Shown: positions 1 through 9,996, counted from the stretch's first letter. The stretch is 64,000 nucleotides of DNA from Janthinobacterium lividum (GCF_034424625.1 NZ_CP139976.1:1426001-1490000), one strand, 5' to 3'. Numbers and translations: made by a program. Notes: generated from the sequence alone by a model not told the origin.

Positions 1-1
1 G

Positions 2-223
2 CGCTGGCTGCTGCTGGATTTTTCCGACGACGGCATCGGCCTCGCGCCGGCCGTGCGCGAGCATATGTTTGAACCGTTTTTCACCACCAAGCGGGGCCAG
101 GGCGGCTCCGGCCTGGGCATGCACATCGTCTACACGATCGTGCAGCAACTGGGCGGCCAGGTGTGCGCCATCGACAGCACTCCCGGCTGTCATATACAGA
201 TCAGGCTGCCGCTGGCCGGCTAG
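2..223 (+). CDS. Sensor histidine kinase, C-terminal ATPase part (5' truncated)
   Basis: This is the last 73 residues of a two-component sensor kinase whose 5' part lies outside the window. The visible part is the C-terminal half of an HATPase_c domain. It shows the G1 box (DDGIGL), an F-box-like EPFFTTK, and the G2 box (GGSGLGMHIV), followed by the usual final beta strand ending at the TAG stop. These bind ATP for autophosphorylation of a histidine located upstream of the window. The input domain, and so the signal, cannot be judged. The next gene, a TonB-dependent receptor, is 310 bp away and is not obviously in the same operon. Confidence 0.9.
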   Translation, partial: RWLLLDFSDDGIGLAPAVREHMFEPFFTTKRGQGGSGLGMHIVYTIVQQLGGQVCAIDSTPGCHIQIRLPLAG

Positions 224-533
224 GCAGCTGACCAGGCCTGCGTTTGCGCCACCTCCAGGTGGCCTGCGTGATCCATCCTCCTTTGTTTTCACAATGTTGT
301 ATGCACGCCATACACGTGCTGAGTTCTGTTGACATCAAGATTGGCATTGTGATTCTATGTAGTTTTCAAGTTAACTTTCAGTTGTCTAGTGTCTTTTTCC
401 GCGCAAATACGTGGAGCTCCCTGCTGGGGCCGGGACCTGAAAAATGTGCGGTGCAAGAGTGCCTTGAAGTGAACGACTGCAGTGCGGATACCAGATCCGT
501 TGCTTGTATAACGTACAATGAAAAGGGGTCACC
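224..533. other. Intergenic region before TonB-dependent receptor
   Basis: This 310-bp stretch has no convincing gene. It becomes more AT-rich around 300-400, which fits a promoter region for the receptor at 534. A Shine-Dalgarno-like AAGGGG at 523-528 precedes the ATG. A TACAAT hexamer at 514-519 is too close to the start to be its -10 box. No terminator hairpin for the kinase gene was seen. Confidence 0.5.
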
Positions 534-3350
534 ATGCTTAAAGAAACCGTCATCTCCCATGCCGTGCGCATCGTTTGCGCTGGCGGCGTGGCAGCGGCGC
601 TGTCCGTTGCGTCACAGTCGGCGATCGCGCAGGATGCGCAAGGGGCCGATACGCAGATCCAGCGCGTGGAAGTCACGGGCTCGTCGATCAAGCGCATCGC
701 CGCCGAAGGCGCCTTGCCGGTCACCGTCCTGACCGCTGAAGCCATCCGCACCTCGGGCGCCACCTCGGTCACCGATCTGGTCAAGAAACTCTCTTCCGCC
801 CAGGGCGCCACCAGTGAAAGTTCCTCGGTGGGCGGCAGCACCTTTGGTTTCTCCGGTATTTCCGTGCATAACGTGGGTGAGACGCGTACGCTCGTCTTGC
901 TGAACGGCAAGCGCCTGGCCCAGTTCGGCGGCCAGACGCTGACCGGTTTTGCCGCCGGTTTCGATTTGAATTCGATTCCCATTTCAGCCATTCAGCGCGT
1001 CGAACTGCTGACTGACGGCGCCTCCGCGCTGTACGGCGCCGACGCCATTGCCGGCGTGGTCAACTTCATTACCAAGCACGACACGACAGAAGGCGATGTG
1101 TCCATCGGCTACTCCGCACCAAAAAACGGTGCGCGTGAGAAACGCATCAGCGCCACCAAGGGCTTTGGCAACCTGGAAGACGATGGCTACAATGTGGTGC
1201 TGACCTTTGGCCACGACGAGCGCGACAAGCTCGCTTCCGTCGACCGCAAGTTCGCCAGCACGGGCAAGGTGCAATTCTCGGCCAACGGCAAGCGCTATCA
1301 GAAGCAGCAATTCTCGGCCAGCCCGATTCCGGCCAATGCCACCGATGACAATGGCCAGTTGATCAGTCCTTTCCAGAAGAGCAACGGATCCTGTCCCGAG
1401 AAGACGTTCCGCGTGATCGAACCGTATAACGATGGCAGCGGCCTGGTCGATGACTACTGCGGCTACGATTTCACCAAGGATCTGGAAATCTATCCGGAGC
1501 GCAAGCGTGACAACTTCATGGCCTCGGGCACGTTCAAGATTGCCGGCCACGAAGTGTTTGCGGACGTGCTGCTGTCGCGCACCAAGCAAACCTCGCGTAT
1601 CGCGCCCGTCCCTGGCGCCATTGCCGTGGATGCAGGCACGCCCCTGCATGACAAGTATTTATTGCCAATCGGTATTACTGGCGACAGCACGGCTTTTTAC
1701 CGGCTGTTCGACATGGGCCAGCGTACCTCGAAGGATACGGCTGACTTCGCCAGCGTGGTGGTCGGTACGCGCGGCGTCGCTGCCGGCTGGGATTACAACG
1801 CCTCGTACAACTTCTCGGAAAGCCGCGTAAAAGGCAGTATTTCCGGCTATCCTGGCGCCATCGCCGTCAATAATCTCACGTCAAGCGGCTTGCTCGACCC
1901 CTTCGTCGGCCCGGGAAAGCAGTCCACTGCGGCGCAGGAAGCCATCAAAAGCGCCACTTTCTCCGGTTACTGGGATGGCGGCACCTCGCGCCTGCAAACC
2001 ATCAATTTGAATGGGTCGACGGAAGTGCGGCGTCTGGCTGGCGGCGCCATGATGTTGGGCGTGGGCGCCAACATCAACCGCGAGGAATTCTCGGCCAAGC
2101 CGAGCCCGTTTGCGCAAGGCATCCTGGCCGATCCCGTAAAAGGCACTTTGTGCGGCGGTACGACGGGCCTGGAATGCGACCAGCGTTTCGGCGACGCGGC
2201 CAGCAGCCAGCCATACAGCGCCAGCCGCACCTCGAAGGGCATCTTTGGCGAAGTTATCGCACCTGTGCTGAAAGAACTGGAACTGGGTGCGGCCTTGCGT
2301 TTCGATGACTTCTCGGACTTCGGCGGCGCCACCACGGCCAAGGCCAGTTTCAAGTGGACACCGGCGCCCACCTTGCTGATCCGCGGTTCGGTCGGTAATG
2401 GCTTCCATGCGCCGACCGTGCCGCAAGTGAATGCCTTGCAGCGCGGCTATGGTGTCACCAGCGACAAGTACACGTGCTCGCCAGCCTTGCAAGCCATCGC
2501 CACGCGCCTGAATGCACAATGCCAGCCAGGCAATCGCCAGTACGATCAGCTGGCCGGCGGCAACCGCGACTTGCAGCCCGAGAAATCGAAACAGGCGACC
2601 ATCGGTTTCCGTTACGAGCCGATCAGCGCCATCACCCTGGGCGCCGACCTGTGGCATGTGCAGATCCGCGATTCCTTCGGCCAGCTGACGGAACAGCTGG
2701 TATTCGCCAATCCGGCCAACTTCCCGAAATCCTGGGGCGTCAACAAGGACGTGGGCACGGGGACGACCTACCTGGCCTTCCTGGCGGATAACCAGAACCT
2801 CGGTAAATCGTTTGCCACCGGCGTCGATATCGACGTCAGCGCCCGTTACCGCTCCGGCATCGGCCTGTTCACGTCGCAGCTGAATGCGACGCAGATGCTG
2901 CGCGAGGATGTGCAGCTGGAACGCGATGGCCAATATTATTCGGCGCTGGGCAACTTCGCCGATCTGGGCACGGTGACTTTCCGCACGCGCGGCCAGTGGA
3001 CGAATACCCTGAAAACGGGCAACTGGGCCAATTCGCTGACGGTCAACTTCCTGTCCGGCTACAAGGACCAGGAAACGTCGGTCGACGTGCTTGACGCTTC
3101 GGGCGCAGTGACGGGCCAGGAAAAGATCCGCATGAAAGTGGGCTTCTATTCGACGCTCGACTGGCAAACGGTATGGACGCCCAGCAAGAGCTGGGTCCTC
3201 ACCGCAGGCGTGCTGAACTTGACCGACAAGAGCCCGCCATTCGTGCCATCGACGTCTGGCGCGAACCGCGGCCAGCAATTCGGCTATGACGACCGCTACT
3301 ACGATCCGCGCGGCCGCACTGGCTACCTGAATGCCTCGTACAAGTTTTAA
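534..3350 (+). CDS. TonB-dependent outer-membrane receptor
   Basis: The 938-residue protein is an outer-membrane active transporter of the TonB-dependent receptor superfamily. It has a signal peptide (about residues 1-32, ending ...SAIAQ) and the QRVEVTGSSIKR segment typical of this receptor group just before the plug. The plug domain spans about 55-180 (LLNGKRLAQFGG, VELLTDGASALYGADAIAGVVNFI). A 22-strand-type beta barrel follows, with the plug-barrel signature LRGSVGNGFHAPTV and the C-terminal ...LNASYKF ending in Phe for BAM recognition. The start has AAGGGG 5 nt upstream. The substrate is unknown: this class carries siderophores, vitamin B12, glycans or peptide-like compounds. No cognate periplasmic or inner-membrane transporter is adjacent. 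Confidence 0.93.
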   Translation: MLKETVISHAVRIVCAGGVAAALSVASQSAIAQDAQGADTQIQRVEVTGSSIKRIAAEGALPVTVLTAEAIRTSGATSVTDLVKKLSSAQGATSESSSVGGSTFGFSGISVHNVGETRTLVLLNGKRLAQFGGQTLTGFAAGFDLNSIPISAIQRVELLTDGASALYGADAIAGVVNFITKHDTTEGDVSIGYSAPKNGAREKRISATKGFGNLEDDGYNVVLTFGHDERDKLASVDRKFASTGKVQFSANGKRYQKQQFSASPIPANATDDNGQLISPFQKSNGSCPEKTFRVIEPYNDGSGLVDDYCGYDFTKDLEIYPERKRDNFMASGTFKIAGHEVFADVLLSRTKQTSRIAPVPGAIAVDAGTPLHDKYLLPIGITGDSTAFYRLFDMGQRTSKDTADFASVVVGTRGVAAGWDYNASYNFSESRVKGSISGYPGAIAVNNLTSSGLLDPFVGPGKQSTAAQEAIKSATFSGYWDGGTSRLQTINLNGSTEVRRLAGGAMMLGVGANINREEFSAKPSPFAQGILADPVKGTLCGGTTGLECDQRFGDAASSQPYSASRTSKGIFGEVIAPVLKELELGAALRFDDFSDFGGATTAKASFKWTPAPTLLIRGSVGNGFHAPTVPQVNALQRGYGVTSDKYTCSPALQAIATRLNAQCQPGNRQYDQLAGGNRDLQPEKSKQATIGFRYEPISAITLGADLWHVQIRDSFGQLTEQLVFANPANFPKSWGVNKDVGTGTTYLAFLADNQNLGKSFATGVDIDVSARYRSGIGLFTSQLNATQMLREDVQLERDGQYYSALGNFADLGTVTFRTRGQWTNTLKTGNWANSLTVNFLSGYKDQETSVDVLDASGAVTGQEKIRMKVGFYSTLDWQTVWTPSKSWVLTAGVLNLTDKSPPFVPSTSGANRGQQFGYDDRYYDPRGRTGYLNASYKF

Positions 3351-3365
3351 GCAGCGCGCAGGCGT

Positions 3366-3398
3366 AAAAAAACCGGCACATGGTGCCGGTTTTTTTTC
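3366..3398. terminator. Bidirectional intrinsic terminator between convergent genes
   Basis: A perfect stem ACCGGCAC/GTGCCGGT (3372-3379 with 3383-3390) has an ATG loop. It is flanked by seven A on the left and eight T on the right, so it can end transcription in both directions: from the receptor (stop at 3350) and from the convergent FAD-dependent dehydrogenase (stop at 3427). Confidence 0.9.
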
Positions 3399-3426
3399 GT
3401 CACGCTGCAGGGCGGGGACAGCGTGC

Positions 3427-5058
3427 TTAGCCGCGCGCCGCCATCGACAGGGCCACCGCTTCAGCCACCTTGATGCCGTCGACGGCCGCCGACAGGATGC
3501 CGCCCGCATAGCCGGCGCCTTCGCCCGCGGGGAACAGTCCCCGTGTATTCAGGCTTTGCAGGTCGTCGTCGCGGCGCTTGATGCGGATCGGCGAAGAGGT
3601 GCGCGTTTCCACGCCCGTCAGCACGGCGTCGGCCTTGTAATAGCCCTTGATCTGTTTGTTGAACGCAGGAAACGCTTCGCGCAGGGCCGTGATCGCGTAT
3701 TCGGGCAGTGATGGCGCCAGGTCCGTCAAGTGTACGGCCGGCTTGTACGATGGCACCACGCTGCCAAATTCGGTCGAGGCGCGGCCTGCGACGAAGTCGC
3801 CGACCAATTGCCCTGGCGCATCGTAGTTGCCGCCTCCCAGGGCAAACGCGCGCTCTTCCAGTTCGCGTTGCAGGGCGATGCCGGCCAGCGGGTCGCCCGG
3901 GTAGTCGGCCGGCGTGATGCCGACCACGATGGCGCTGTTGGCGTTGCGCTCGTTGCGCGAATACTGGCTCATGCCGTTCGTCACCAGGCGCCCCGGTTCC
4001 GACGCGGCCGCCACCACGGTGCCGCCCGGGCACATGCAGAAGCTGTAGACGGAACGGCCATTGCTGGCATGGTGCACCAGCTTGTAGTCGGCCGCGCCCA
4101 GGATCGGGTGGCCCGCGCTGGGTCCGAAGCGGCAGCTGTCGATCAGGGATTGCGGGTGTTCCACGCGGAAGCCGATCGAAAACGGTTTCGCTTCGATGTA
4201 CACGCCGCGGCGGTGCAGCATCTCGAAGGTGTCGCGCGCGCTGTGGCCGATGGCCAGCACGACGTGGTTGCTGGCGATGGTTTCGCCATTGTCCAGCACC
4301 ACGCCACGCACCTGGCCGCCATCGCTGCCTGGCACGATGTCGAGATCGACCACTTTGCTGCTGAAGCGATATTCGCCGCCCAGCCGTTCGATATTGGCGC
4401 GCATTTCTTCCACCATCTTGACCAGGCGGAAGGTGCCGATGTGCGGTTTGCTCACGTACATGATTTCTTCAGGCGCGCCCGCCTTCACGAATTCCGTCAA
4501 GACCTTGCGGCCGTAGTGCTTGGGGTCCTTGATCTGGCTGTACAGCTTGCCGTCGGAAAAGGTGCCGGCGCCGCCTTCGCCGAACTGCACGTTCGATTCC
4601 GGGTTCAGTTCGCGCTTGCGCCAGAAGCCGAAGGTGTCGACCGTGCGTTCGCGCACCTGCTTGCCCCGCTCCAGGATGAGGGGGCGCAAGCCCATCTGCG
4701 CCAGGATCAGCGCCACGAACAAGCCGCAGGGGCCCGTGCCGATGACGATGGGGCGCGGTTCATTGGTGTGGCCGGCCAGCTGTTCGCCGCCGGCGACGAA
4801 TTTATAGTCGGTGTCGGGCGCGGGCATCAGGTGCACATCGTGCTGCAGGCGCGCCAGCACGGCGGCCTCGTTCCTGACTTCAACGTGCAGCGAGTAAATC
4901 AGCACCACGGCGCTGCGCTTGCGCGCGTCATAGCTGCGTTTGAAGACGGTAAAGCCGAGCAAATCGGCGGCGGCTATGCCCAGGCGCGCCAGGATGGCGG
5001 CGGGCAGGGCCGCTTCGTCGTGTTCGAGGGGGAGTTTTACTTCGTTGAGTCGCAACAT
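3427..5058 (-). CDS. FAD-dependent dehydrogenase (COG2509-type)
   Basis: The 543-residue soluble flavoprotein belongs to the uncharacterised FAD-dependent dehydrogenase family. The N-terminal ~90 residues form the small domain typical of the family (MLRLNEVKLPLEHDE...). A Rossmann FAD motif follows near residues 105-130 (VIGTGPCGLFVALILAQMG, LILERG). Further family motifs are QFGEGGAGTFSDGKLYSQIKD, NHVVLAIGHSARDTFEML, and the closing FAD-contact segment GLFPAGEGAGYAGGILSAA DG. The substrate and reaction are not known for this family. The gene is monocistronic and convergent with the receptor at 534-3350. No strong Shine-Dalgarno was seen before the ATG at 5058. Confidence 0.88.
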   Translation of the reverse strand: MLRLNEVKLPLEHDEAALPAAILARLGIAAADLLGFTVFKRSYDARKRSAVVLIYSLHVEVRNEAAVLARLQHDVHLMPAPDTDYKFVAGGEQLAGHTNEPRPIVIGTGPCGLFVALILAQMGLRPLILERGKQVRERTVDTFGFWRKRELNPESNVQFGEGGAGTFSDGKLYSQIKDPKHYGRKVLTEFVKAGAPEEIMYVSKPHIGTFRLVKMVEEMRANIERLGGEYRFSSKVVDLDIVPGSDGGQVRGVVLDNGETIASNHVVLAIGHSARDTFEMLHRRGVYIEAKPFSIGFRVEHPQSLIDSCRFGPSAGHPILGAADYKLVHHASNGRSVYSFCMCPGGTVVAAASEPGRLVTNGMSQYSRNERNANSAIVVGITPADYPGDPLAGIALQRELEERAFALGGGNYDAPGQLVGDFVAGRASTEFGSVVPSYKPAVHLTDLAPSLPEYAITALREAFPAFNKQIKGYYKADAVLTGVETRTSSPIRIKRRDDDLQSLNTRGLFPAGEGAGYAGGILSAAVDGIKVAEAVALSMAARG

Positions 5059-5558
5059 AATGATGGGTCCAAGGTTGGGGGCTATCTAGGCCCCATGAAT
5101 AAAGCACGCAAAGACTGCCTGACAAGCTGTTGCACCTTGCCAACCATAACTTGCGATGAGAAGGTTTTGCCAGGGAGGGAAGAGCGCAGTCCAGGCGCTA
5201 TTTTACCCCTAGCGCTGCTATTTGCAGAGCATGTCAATGATGGCTGGCGGGTATGTGAGGCGGACGTTGCATGACGGCCGCGTCTTCCTCGATTTGCCAT
5301 GGATGGCTCGGTTGTGTGTAAACAATATAAATAGTTAACGAGGTGTGACGGTTTGCTTGTCTTTTTTATTTAACAGTGCCGTAAAAATGTGATCCTTTTG
5401 CCAAACTTATTAATTGCGGAACCCGTATTTCTGAGCTACGATTAAAGCACTCGTCGGGCTGTATTTGCCTTCTGGGAACTGCTACTGCTTCCGTACGAGC
5501 AACGAACCTGCCAGCAGAAAATTCTTTTATTCCGATCAACTTTCTAGTGGACGTCAAG
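5059..5558. other. Intergenic region between divergent genes
   Basis: These 500 bp separate the minus-strand dehydrogenase from the plus-strand Sel1 protein. The part from about 5320 onward is clearly AT-richer than the flanks, as expected for promoters. Short open frames on both strands lack Shine-Dalgarno sites and recognisable protein features, so none is called. Confidence 0.5.
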
Positions 5559-6347
5559 ATGAAAAAAATTACACTCAGCTTTTGCTTAATGATGGCATTC
5601 GGGGCTGTACATGCAGATGACCTTGCCGATGCTCAGAAGTCGTGGGAAGCCAAGGATTTTTCAACTGCGTTCCAGAAGTTCACGAAATTGGCTAAGCAGG
5701 GTAACAGTGCCGCGCAATTGCAGCTGGGTGAAATGTACGGTTTTGGTGAAGGCACGACAGAGGACGTAGCGCAGGCGACGTACTGGCTCAAGCAGGCTGC
5801 TGCCAGCGGCAACCCGGAAGCGGCCGCATCACTGGATCTGGTGCAACAACGGAGCGCACGCAAAACCGACATCGCTTACTACACTACCAACTTTGACGGT
5901 GCCAATGTCGCCTATGGCAAATTTAATTGTACCCATCCAGTAATTCCCAAGGTGTCTACTAAAAATACTGAAATTACTTCGGTGAATTCTGCCGTTAATG
6001 CATGGGTGGATTGTTATGGGCGTTTCGTAAAGAATCTGAATGCGGCGATGCCAATAACAAATACTATTCCGCCAGATATCCTTAAGCTGATGAGCAATGA
6101 GGAATTTGTCAAGGCAGATGTACTGATTTCTGAGACGTATAAAAAAATAGCAAATGACAGCCAGAAGGTCGCGGATGGAATCATTGCCGATAATGTTCGC
6201 TGGAAAAAAGATACTGAAGAATTTGTTTATAACAGCAATGCGCAACATAAAGCCCAGTTGGTGAAATTGGAAAATGATAATGATCAGGAAGAGAGAAACT
6301 TGCGCAACCTGCAAGAGATGAAGCGTATTGCATATAAAAAGAAATAA
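5559..6347 (+). CDS. Exported Sel1-repeat protein
   Basis: This is a 262-residue protein if started at the ATG at 5559; a GTG four codons upstream is in frame but gives a poorer signal peptide. The N-terminus MKKITLSFCLMMAFGAVHA is a good Sec signal peptide. Residues ~22-95 contain Sel1/TPR-like helical repeats (AAQLQLGEMYGFGEGTTEDVAQATYWLKQAA is the diagnostic unit; shown in part). The remaining ~170 residues show no recognised domain; the C-terminal ~50 are charged and probably helical (KLENDNDQEERNLRNLQ). Sel1 proteins usually scaffold protein-protein contacts, here presumably in the periplasm. The 3' half is AT-richer than neighbouring genes and uses codons such as AAA, AAT and ATA, hinting at a different history. 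Confidence 0.8.
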   Translation: MKKITLSFCLMMAFGAVHADDLADAQKSWEAKDFSTAFQKFTKLAKQGNSAAQLQLGEMYGFGEGTTEDVAQATYWLKQAAASGNPEAAASLDLVQQRSARKTDIAYYTTNFDGANVAYGKFNCTHPVIPKVSTKNTEITSVNSAVNAWVDCYGRFVKNLNAAMPITNTIPPDILKLMSNEEFVKADVLISETYKKIANDSQKVADGIIADNVRWKKDTEEFVYNSNAQHKAQLVKLENDNDQEERNLRNLQEMKRIAYKKK

Positions 6348-6915
6348 TTATTTAAATGATAATTCATTTATTTTGAATCCTACTCCAGAGCAGAAACGTT
6401 TAGCCATCTGATAGCGGCTGCATATTTCGTTCGATCCCCGTCAGCGCACCCCCTATTCGTGAGGTTTTGGGCGGTGCGTGGCGGGCAGCGGGTCTCTATT
6501 TGCGCACTCGCACATAACCGCTTCCTGCGGCCGCACTCCTCCCTTTTTTCATACATGCAAGAGCTGGCAACGCGCTAAAAACGTATTTGCATATGCATTT
6601 TTATGCCTTTTCCACGCATCAAAATTGTGCATTGCCGCACCATTTTTGGGTGTGTTTATTTTTTCTGACCTTTTTTGTGCAGGTGTGTTGTTTCTGCGCA
6701 CCATTCTGTTCTGTTTGTTGACAGTTAAGGTTTGCATATGTTTCCATATGTTGTCTAGTCAGCTAGCTAGGGGACCGGCTATAGGACTATATGACCTGTC
6801 ATAAAATGACGGAGTGGGGAAAATCGGGACTTAAAATAATATTGACCGTGATTTGTTGTATGCATTCTATCCAAGCTGATCCACGAGAAAAGCTTAACTA
6901 TAATTAGGAAATCAC
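6348..6915. other. Long AT-rich leader/intergenic region before Oar-like receptor
   Basis: These 568 bp have no supported gene. The last 350 bp are strikingly AT-rich, with T-tracts and repeated CATATG-type words. They include a short palindrome GTCAT-AAA-ATGAC near 6798-6810. A possible sigma-70 promoter, TTGACC (6842-6847), 17-bp spacer, TTCTAT (6865-6870), sits about 45 bp before the receptor start; the -10 match is poor. Confidence 0.45.
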
Positions 6916-9900
6916 ATGTTTAGAAAAACTGTCTTAGTGCGTGCATTGGCGATTGCATTTAGTGCGACTGCGGTGACTGCAGCTGTCGTTCCTGTCGCAA
7001 TGGCGCAATCTAACGCTGCCGGTAATATTTACGGTACGGTCGATGGCGCAGCCGCTGGCGCTTCCGTTGTCTTGCAAAATATCGGTACTGGTACCAAACG
7101 TACCGTGACGGTCGATGCCGAGGGTCGCTATTTTGCGTCGGGCATGGCTCCAGGCCATTACAAGATTGACTTGGTGCGCGACGGCAAGACCGTCAACACC
7201 GTCGAAACCGATGTTATCGTGGGTCAAGGCGTTGATGCATCGTTCGCCAGCAGCGCGGTACAGGCAGTGCAGGTTACCGGTCGTCGTAGTCGCATCGACG
7301 TTTCGAGCTCGAACAATGGCGCGACGTTTACCGCCAAAGAACTGGCAAAATTGCCTATCGCGCAAAACGTTGCCGCGATCATTCAGTTGGCGCCTAACAC
7401 GACCCGTGCTGACTCCCGTTACTCTGCCGGCGCATCGTTCGGCGGCGGCGGCGCTTCGGAAAATGCGTATTACATCAATGGTTTCCCAGTTACCAATCCG
7501 CTGACCCAATTGGGCGCATCGGAACTGCCATTCGGCGCGATCGCCCAGGCACAGATCCTGACCGGCGGCTTCGGCGCCGAGTTTGGCCGTTCGGTTGGCG
7601 GCGTGGTCAACGTCACGACGAAGAGCGGTACCAACAACTGGGAATTCGGTGCCCAGGTTGCCATCGAGCCTAACGGTTTGCGCTCGACGCCAAAAGACTA
7701 TTACTACCCGAATACGGGCGCGACGTCGAACGCCGCGACCGACAATACGCTGTACCTGCGCCGCAATGACAGCTCGCGCTCGGAAAAGACGTATGGCGCC
7801 TATGTGGGTGGCCCGATCATCAAAGACAAACTGTTCATGTTTGCCGCGTTTGAATCGCGCAGTCTCGATACCGACGCCGCGCTGGGTACCCGTACCTCGG
7901 CATCGAACGCCACCACTGGCTGGCAGTCGAACCAGCACAAGATCGACCGCTACATGGCGAAGTTTGACTGGAATATCACGGATGATCACCGTCTGGAAAT
8001 GACGTTGCTGGGCGACGAAGCCAAGACCGACCGTCAATTGTATGGCTACGACTACACGAACAGCCGTCGTCTTGCCAAGACCGCATCGCAGCACTACAAG
8101 AACAGCGAAGACTTCTCGCCATCGGTTGGTGCAGAAACGCAAATTATTCGCTACACGGGTAACCTGACTGAAAACTTGACGGTCAATGCCCTGTACGGTC
8201 AAAGCAAAACGCCGAACTCGGCTGTTTATGATCCGATCGGTACCGCACCTGCGGATCTGTTCCAGATCAGCGCCGCCAGCAATGTCCGCGCGCCTGGCTT
8301 GAACTACAGCAGCCCGCAAACCTTGAACGGTGCTGTTTCCGCTAACGACTCGGCCAGCAAAATCAAGTCTACCCGTCTGGATCTGGAATACAAGATTGGC
8401 AACCACACCATCCGTGGCGGTTTGGATGACAACAAGCTGACCTCGACCAACGTCGGTGACATCTATGGCGGCGGCGGTATCTGGGTGTATGGCCAAACCC
8501 GTAAAAACGGTGTTGGTGACGGTACTGTGCCGCTGCAGTTGGGTGGTAGCACCGTGAAGACCTCGAACAATCCTGGTCTGCTGGCTTCCCAGGGTTACTG
8601 GGTCAGCAAGCGCCTGTTCTCCAGCGTGACGGATGCTCGTTCCGAGCAAAGCGCACAATACCTGGAAGACCGCTGGCAAACCACGAAGGACCTGTTGCTG
8701 ACCTTGGGCATTCGTAACGAAGGCTTTAAAAACGTCAACGGCGACGGTGATACCTTCCTGGAAGTGAAGAACATGATCTCGCCACGCTTTGCCGCGGCAT
8801 GGGACGTCAACGGTGATGCCTCGTTGAAAGTGTACGGTAGCGCTGGTCGTTATGCTCTGCAAATCCCGACCCACCTTGCCGTTCGCGGTGGCAGCCGTTC
8901 GACACTGACACGTGAAGGCTACACCTACACGGGTACCGACGCTTACGGTCAGCCGACGGGCCTGCAATCGCTGGCACCGGTTTACTCGGTCAACAACGAA
9001 TTGGGTCAGTACAAGGATCCAAAAACCGTTGTTGCCCAGGATATCAAGGCAACGTATCAGGATGAGTTGACCATCGGTTTCGAAAAAGCGTTTTCGCCTA
9101 GCCTGAACTTTGGCGCGAAAGTGACTTATCGCCAATTGAAAGCCACCATCGATGATTACTGCGATACCCGTTTGATCGATGCTTACGCTGTTGATAACAA
9201 TATCGATACGTCGAACTACTCCGGTTTTTCGTGTGCATCGTTTAACCCAGGTAAAGACAACACCTTCCTGGTCGACTATGCTGGTACCCGCAGCAACTAC
9301 ACGAAAGTTCACCTGACCAAAGCACAGCTGGGCTTTGACGAAGCGAAACGTACGTACACGGCAATCGATCTGTTTGCTGAGCATCCGATGCGTGATGGCT
9401 GGTATGGCCGTGTGAACTACACGTGGTCGCGCAGCAAAGGTAATACCGAAGGTCAAACCCGTTCGGACAATGCCCAAACCGACGTTGCCGCAACGTCGAC
9501 CTGGGATAATCCAGAGTTGATGGTGAATGCCAACGGCTTGCTGCCAAACAACCGCGAGCACCAAATCAAGGCCTTCGGTTTCTATGAACTGAACCCTGAG
9601 TGGACTGTCGGCGCGAACGCCTTGCTGGCTTCGGGTCGTCCGAAGAACTGCTTCGGCTGGAACCCTAACGTTCCTGGCGAAGTGGACTATGGTTCGGTCT
9701 ACTTCTACTGCGATGGTGCTGCTTCGCCACGCGGCTCCAAAGGCACCCTGCCGTGGGATACGCGTCTGGACATGAATCTGTCCTACCGTCCGCAACTGGT
9801 GAAAGGTCTGGCATTGAAAGTTGACGTATTTAACGTACTCAACAAGCAAACCGTGCAGACCCTGGACGAAACGTACAACGTGGACAGCTCGTTGAACGTC

Positions 9901-9981
9901 AGCCCAACCTACGGCCGCGTTATCAGCTACACCGCACCGCGTTCCGTGCGTCTGACCGCCGAGTACAACTACAAGTTTTAA
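6916..9981 (+). CDS. Oar-like TonB-dependent receptor with N-terminal carboxypeptidase-regulatory-like domain
   Basis: A 1021-residue outer-membrane receptor. It has a signal peptide (about 1-31, ...VPVAMAQ). Residues ~35-115 form a carboxypeptidase-regulatory-like (CarboxypepD_reg) beta-sandwich (IYGTVDGAAAGASVVLQN, RTVTVDAEGRYFASGMAPGHYKI). The plug follows (about 120-240: FTAKELAKLPIAQN, ENAYYINGFPVTNP, GGFGAEFGRSVGGVVNVTTKSGTN), then a large barrel ending ...LTAEYNYKF. This architecture is that of the Oar/OmpA-related TonB receptor group, described in Myxococcus and common in Proteobacteria with roles in uptake or protein secretion. Codons such as GGT and CGT are more frequent than in neighbouring genes, which suggests high expression. 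The gene is monocistronic and closed by a strong terminator. Confidence 0.92.
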   Translation: MFRKTVLVRALAIAFSATAVTAAVVPVAMAQSNAAGNIYGTVDGAAAGASVVLQNIGTGTKRTVTVDAEGRYFASGMAPGHYKIDLVRDGKTVNTVETDVIVGQGVDASFASSAVQAVQVTGRRSRIDVSSSNNGATFTAKELAKLPIAQNVAAIIQLAPNTTRADSRYSAGASFGGGGASENAYYINGFPVTNPLTQLGASELPFGAIAQAQILTGGFGAEFGRSVGGVVNVTTKSGTNNWEFGAQVAIEPNGLRSTPKDYYYPNTGATSNAATDNTLYLRRNDSSRSEKTYGAYVGGPIIKDKLFMFAAFESRSLDTDAALGTRTSASNATTGWQSNQHKIDRYMAKFDWNITDDHRLEMTLLGDEAKTDRQLYGYDYTNSRRLAKTASQHYKNSEDFSPSVGAETQIIRYTGNLTENLTVNALYGQSKTPNSAVYDPIGTAPADLFQISAASNVRAPGLNYSSPQTLNGAVSANDSASKIKSTRLDLEYKIGNHTIRGGLDDNKLTSTNVGDIYGGGGIWVYGQTRKNGVGDGTVPLQLGGSTVKTSNNPGLLASQGYWVSKRLFSSVTDARSEQSAQYLEDRWQTTKDLLLTLGIRNEGFKNVNGDGDTFLEVKNMISPRFAAAWDVNGDASLKVYGSAGRYALQIPTHLAVRGGSRSTLTREGYTYTGTDAYGQPTGLQSLAPVYSVNNELGQYKDPKTVVAQDIKATYQDELTIGFEKAFSPSLNFGAKVTYRQLKATIDDYCDTRLIDAYAVDNNIDTSNYSGFSCASFNPGKDNTFLVDYAGTRSNYTKVHLTKAQLGFDEAKRTYTAIDLFAEHPMRDGWYGRVNYTWSRSKGNTEGQTRSDNAQTDVAATSTWDNPELMVNANGLLPNNREHQIKAFGFYELNPEWTVGANALLASGRPKNCFGWNPNVPGEVDYGSVYFYCDGAASPRGSKGTLPWDTRLDMNLSYRPQLVKGLALKVDVFNVLNKQTVQTLDETYNVDSSLNVSPTYGRVISYTAPRSVRLTAEYNYKF

Positions 9982-9996
9982 TTGACTTGTTTTTCA

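Noticed and set aside
514..519. TACAAT as -10 box for the first receptor
   Set aside because: It lies 14 nt before the ATG, so transcription would start inside or after the ribosome-binding site, and no -35 partner is at the right distance.
5366..5557. 63-codon minus-strand frame before the Sel1 gene
   Set aside because: No Shine-Dalgarno, no recognisable features, and it overlaps the expected promoter region.
6934..9849. Open frame of 971 codons antisense to the Oar-like receptor
   Set aside because: No Shine-Dalgarno, no protein features, and the plus-strand receptor is complete with signal peptide and C-terminal Phe.
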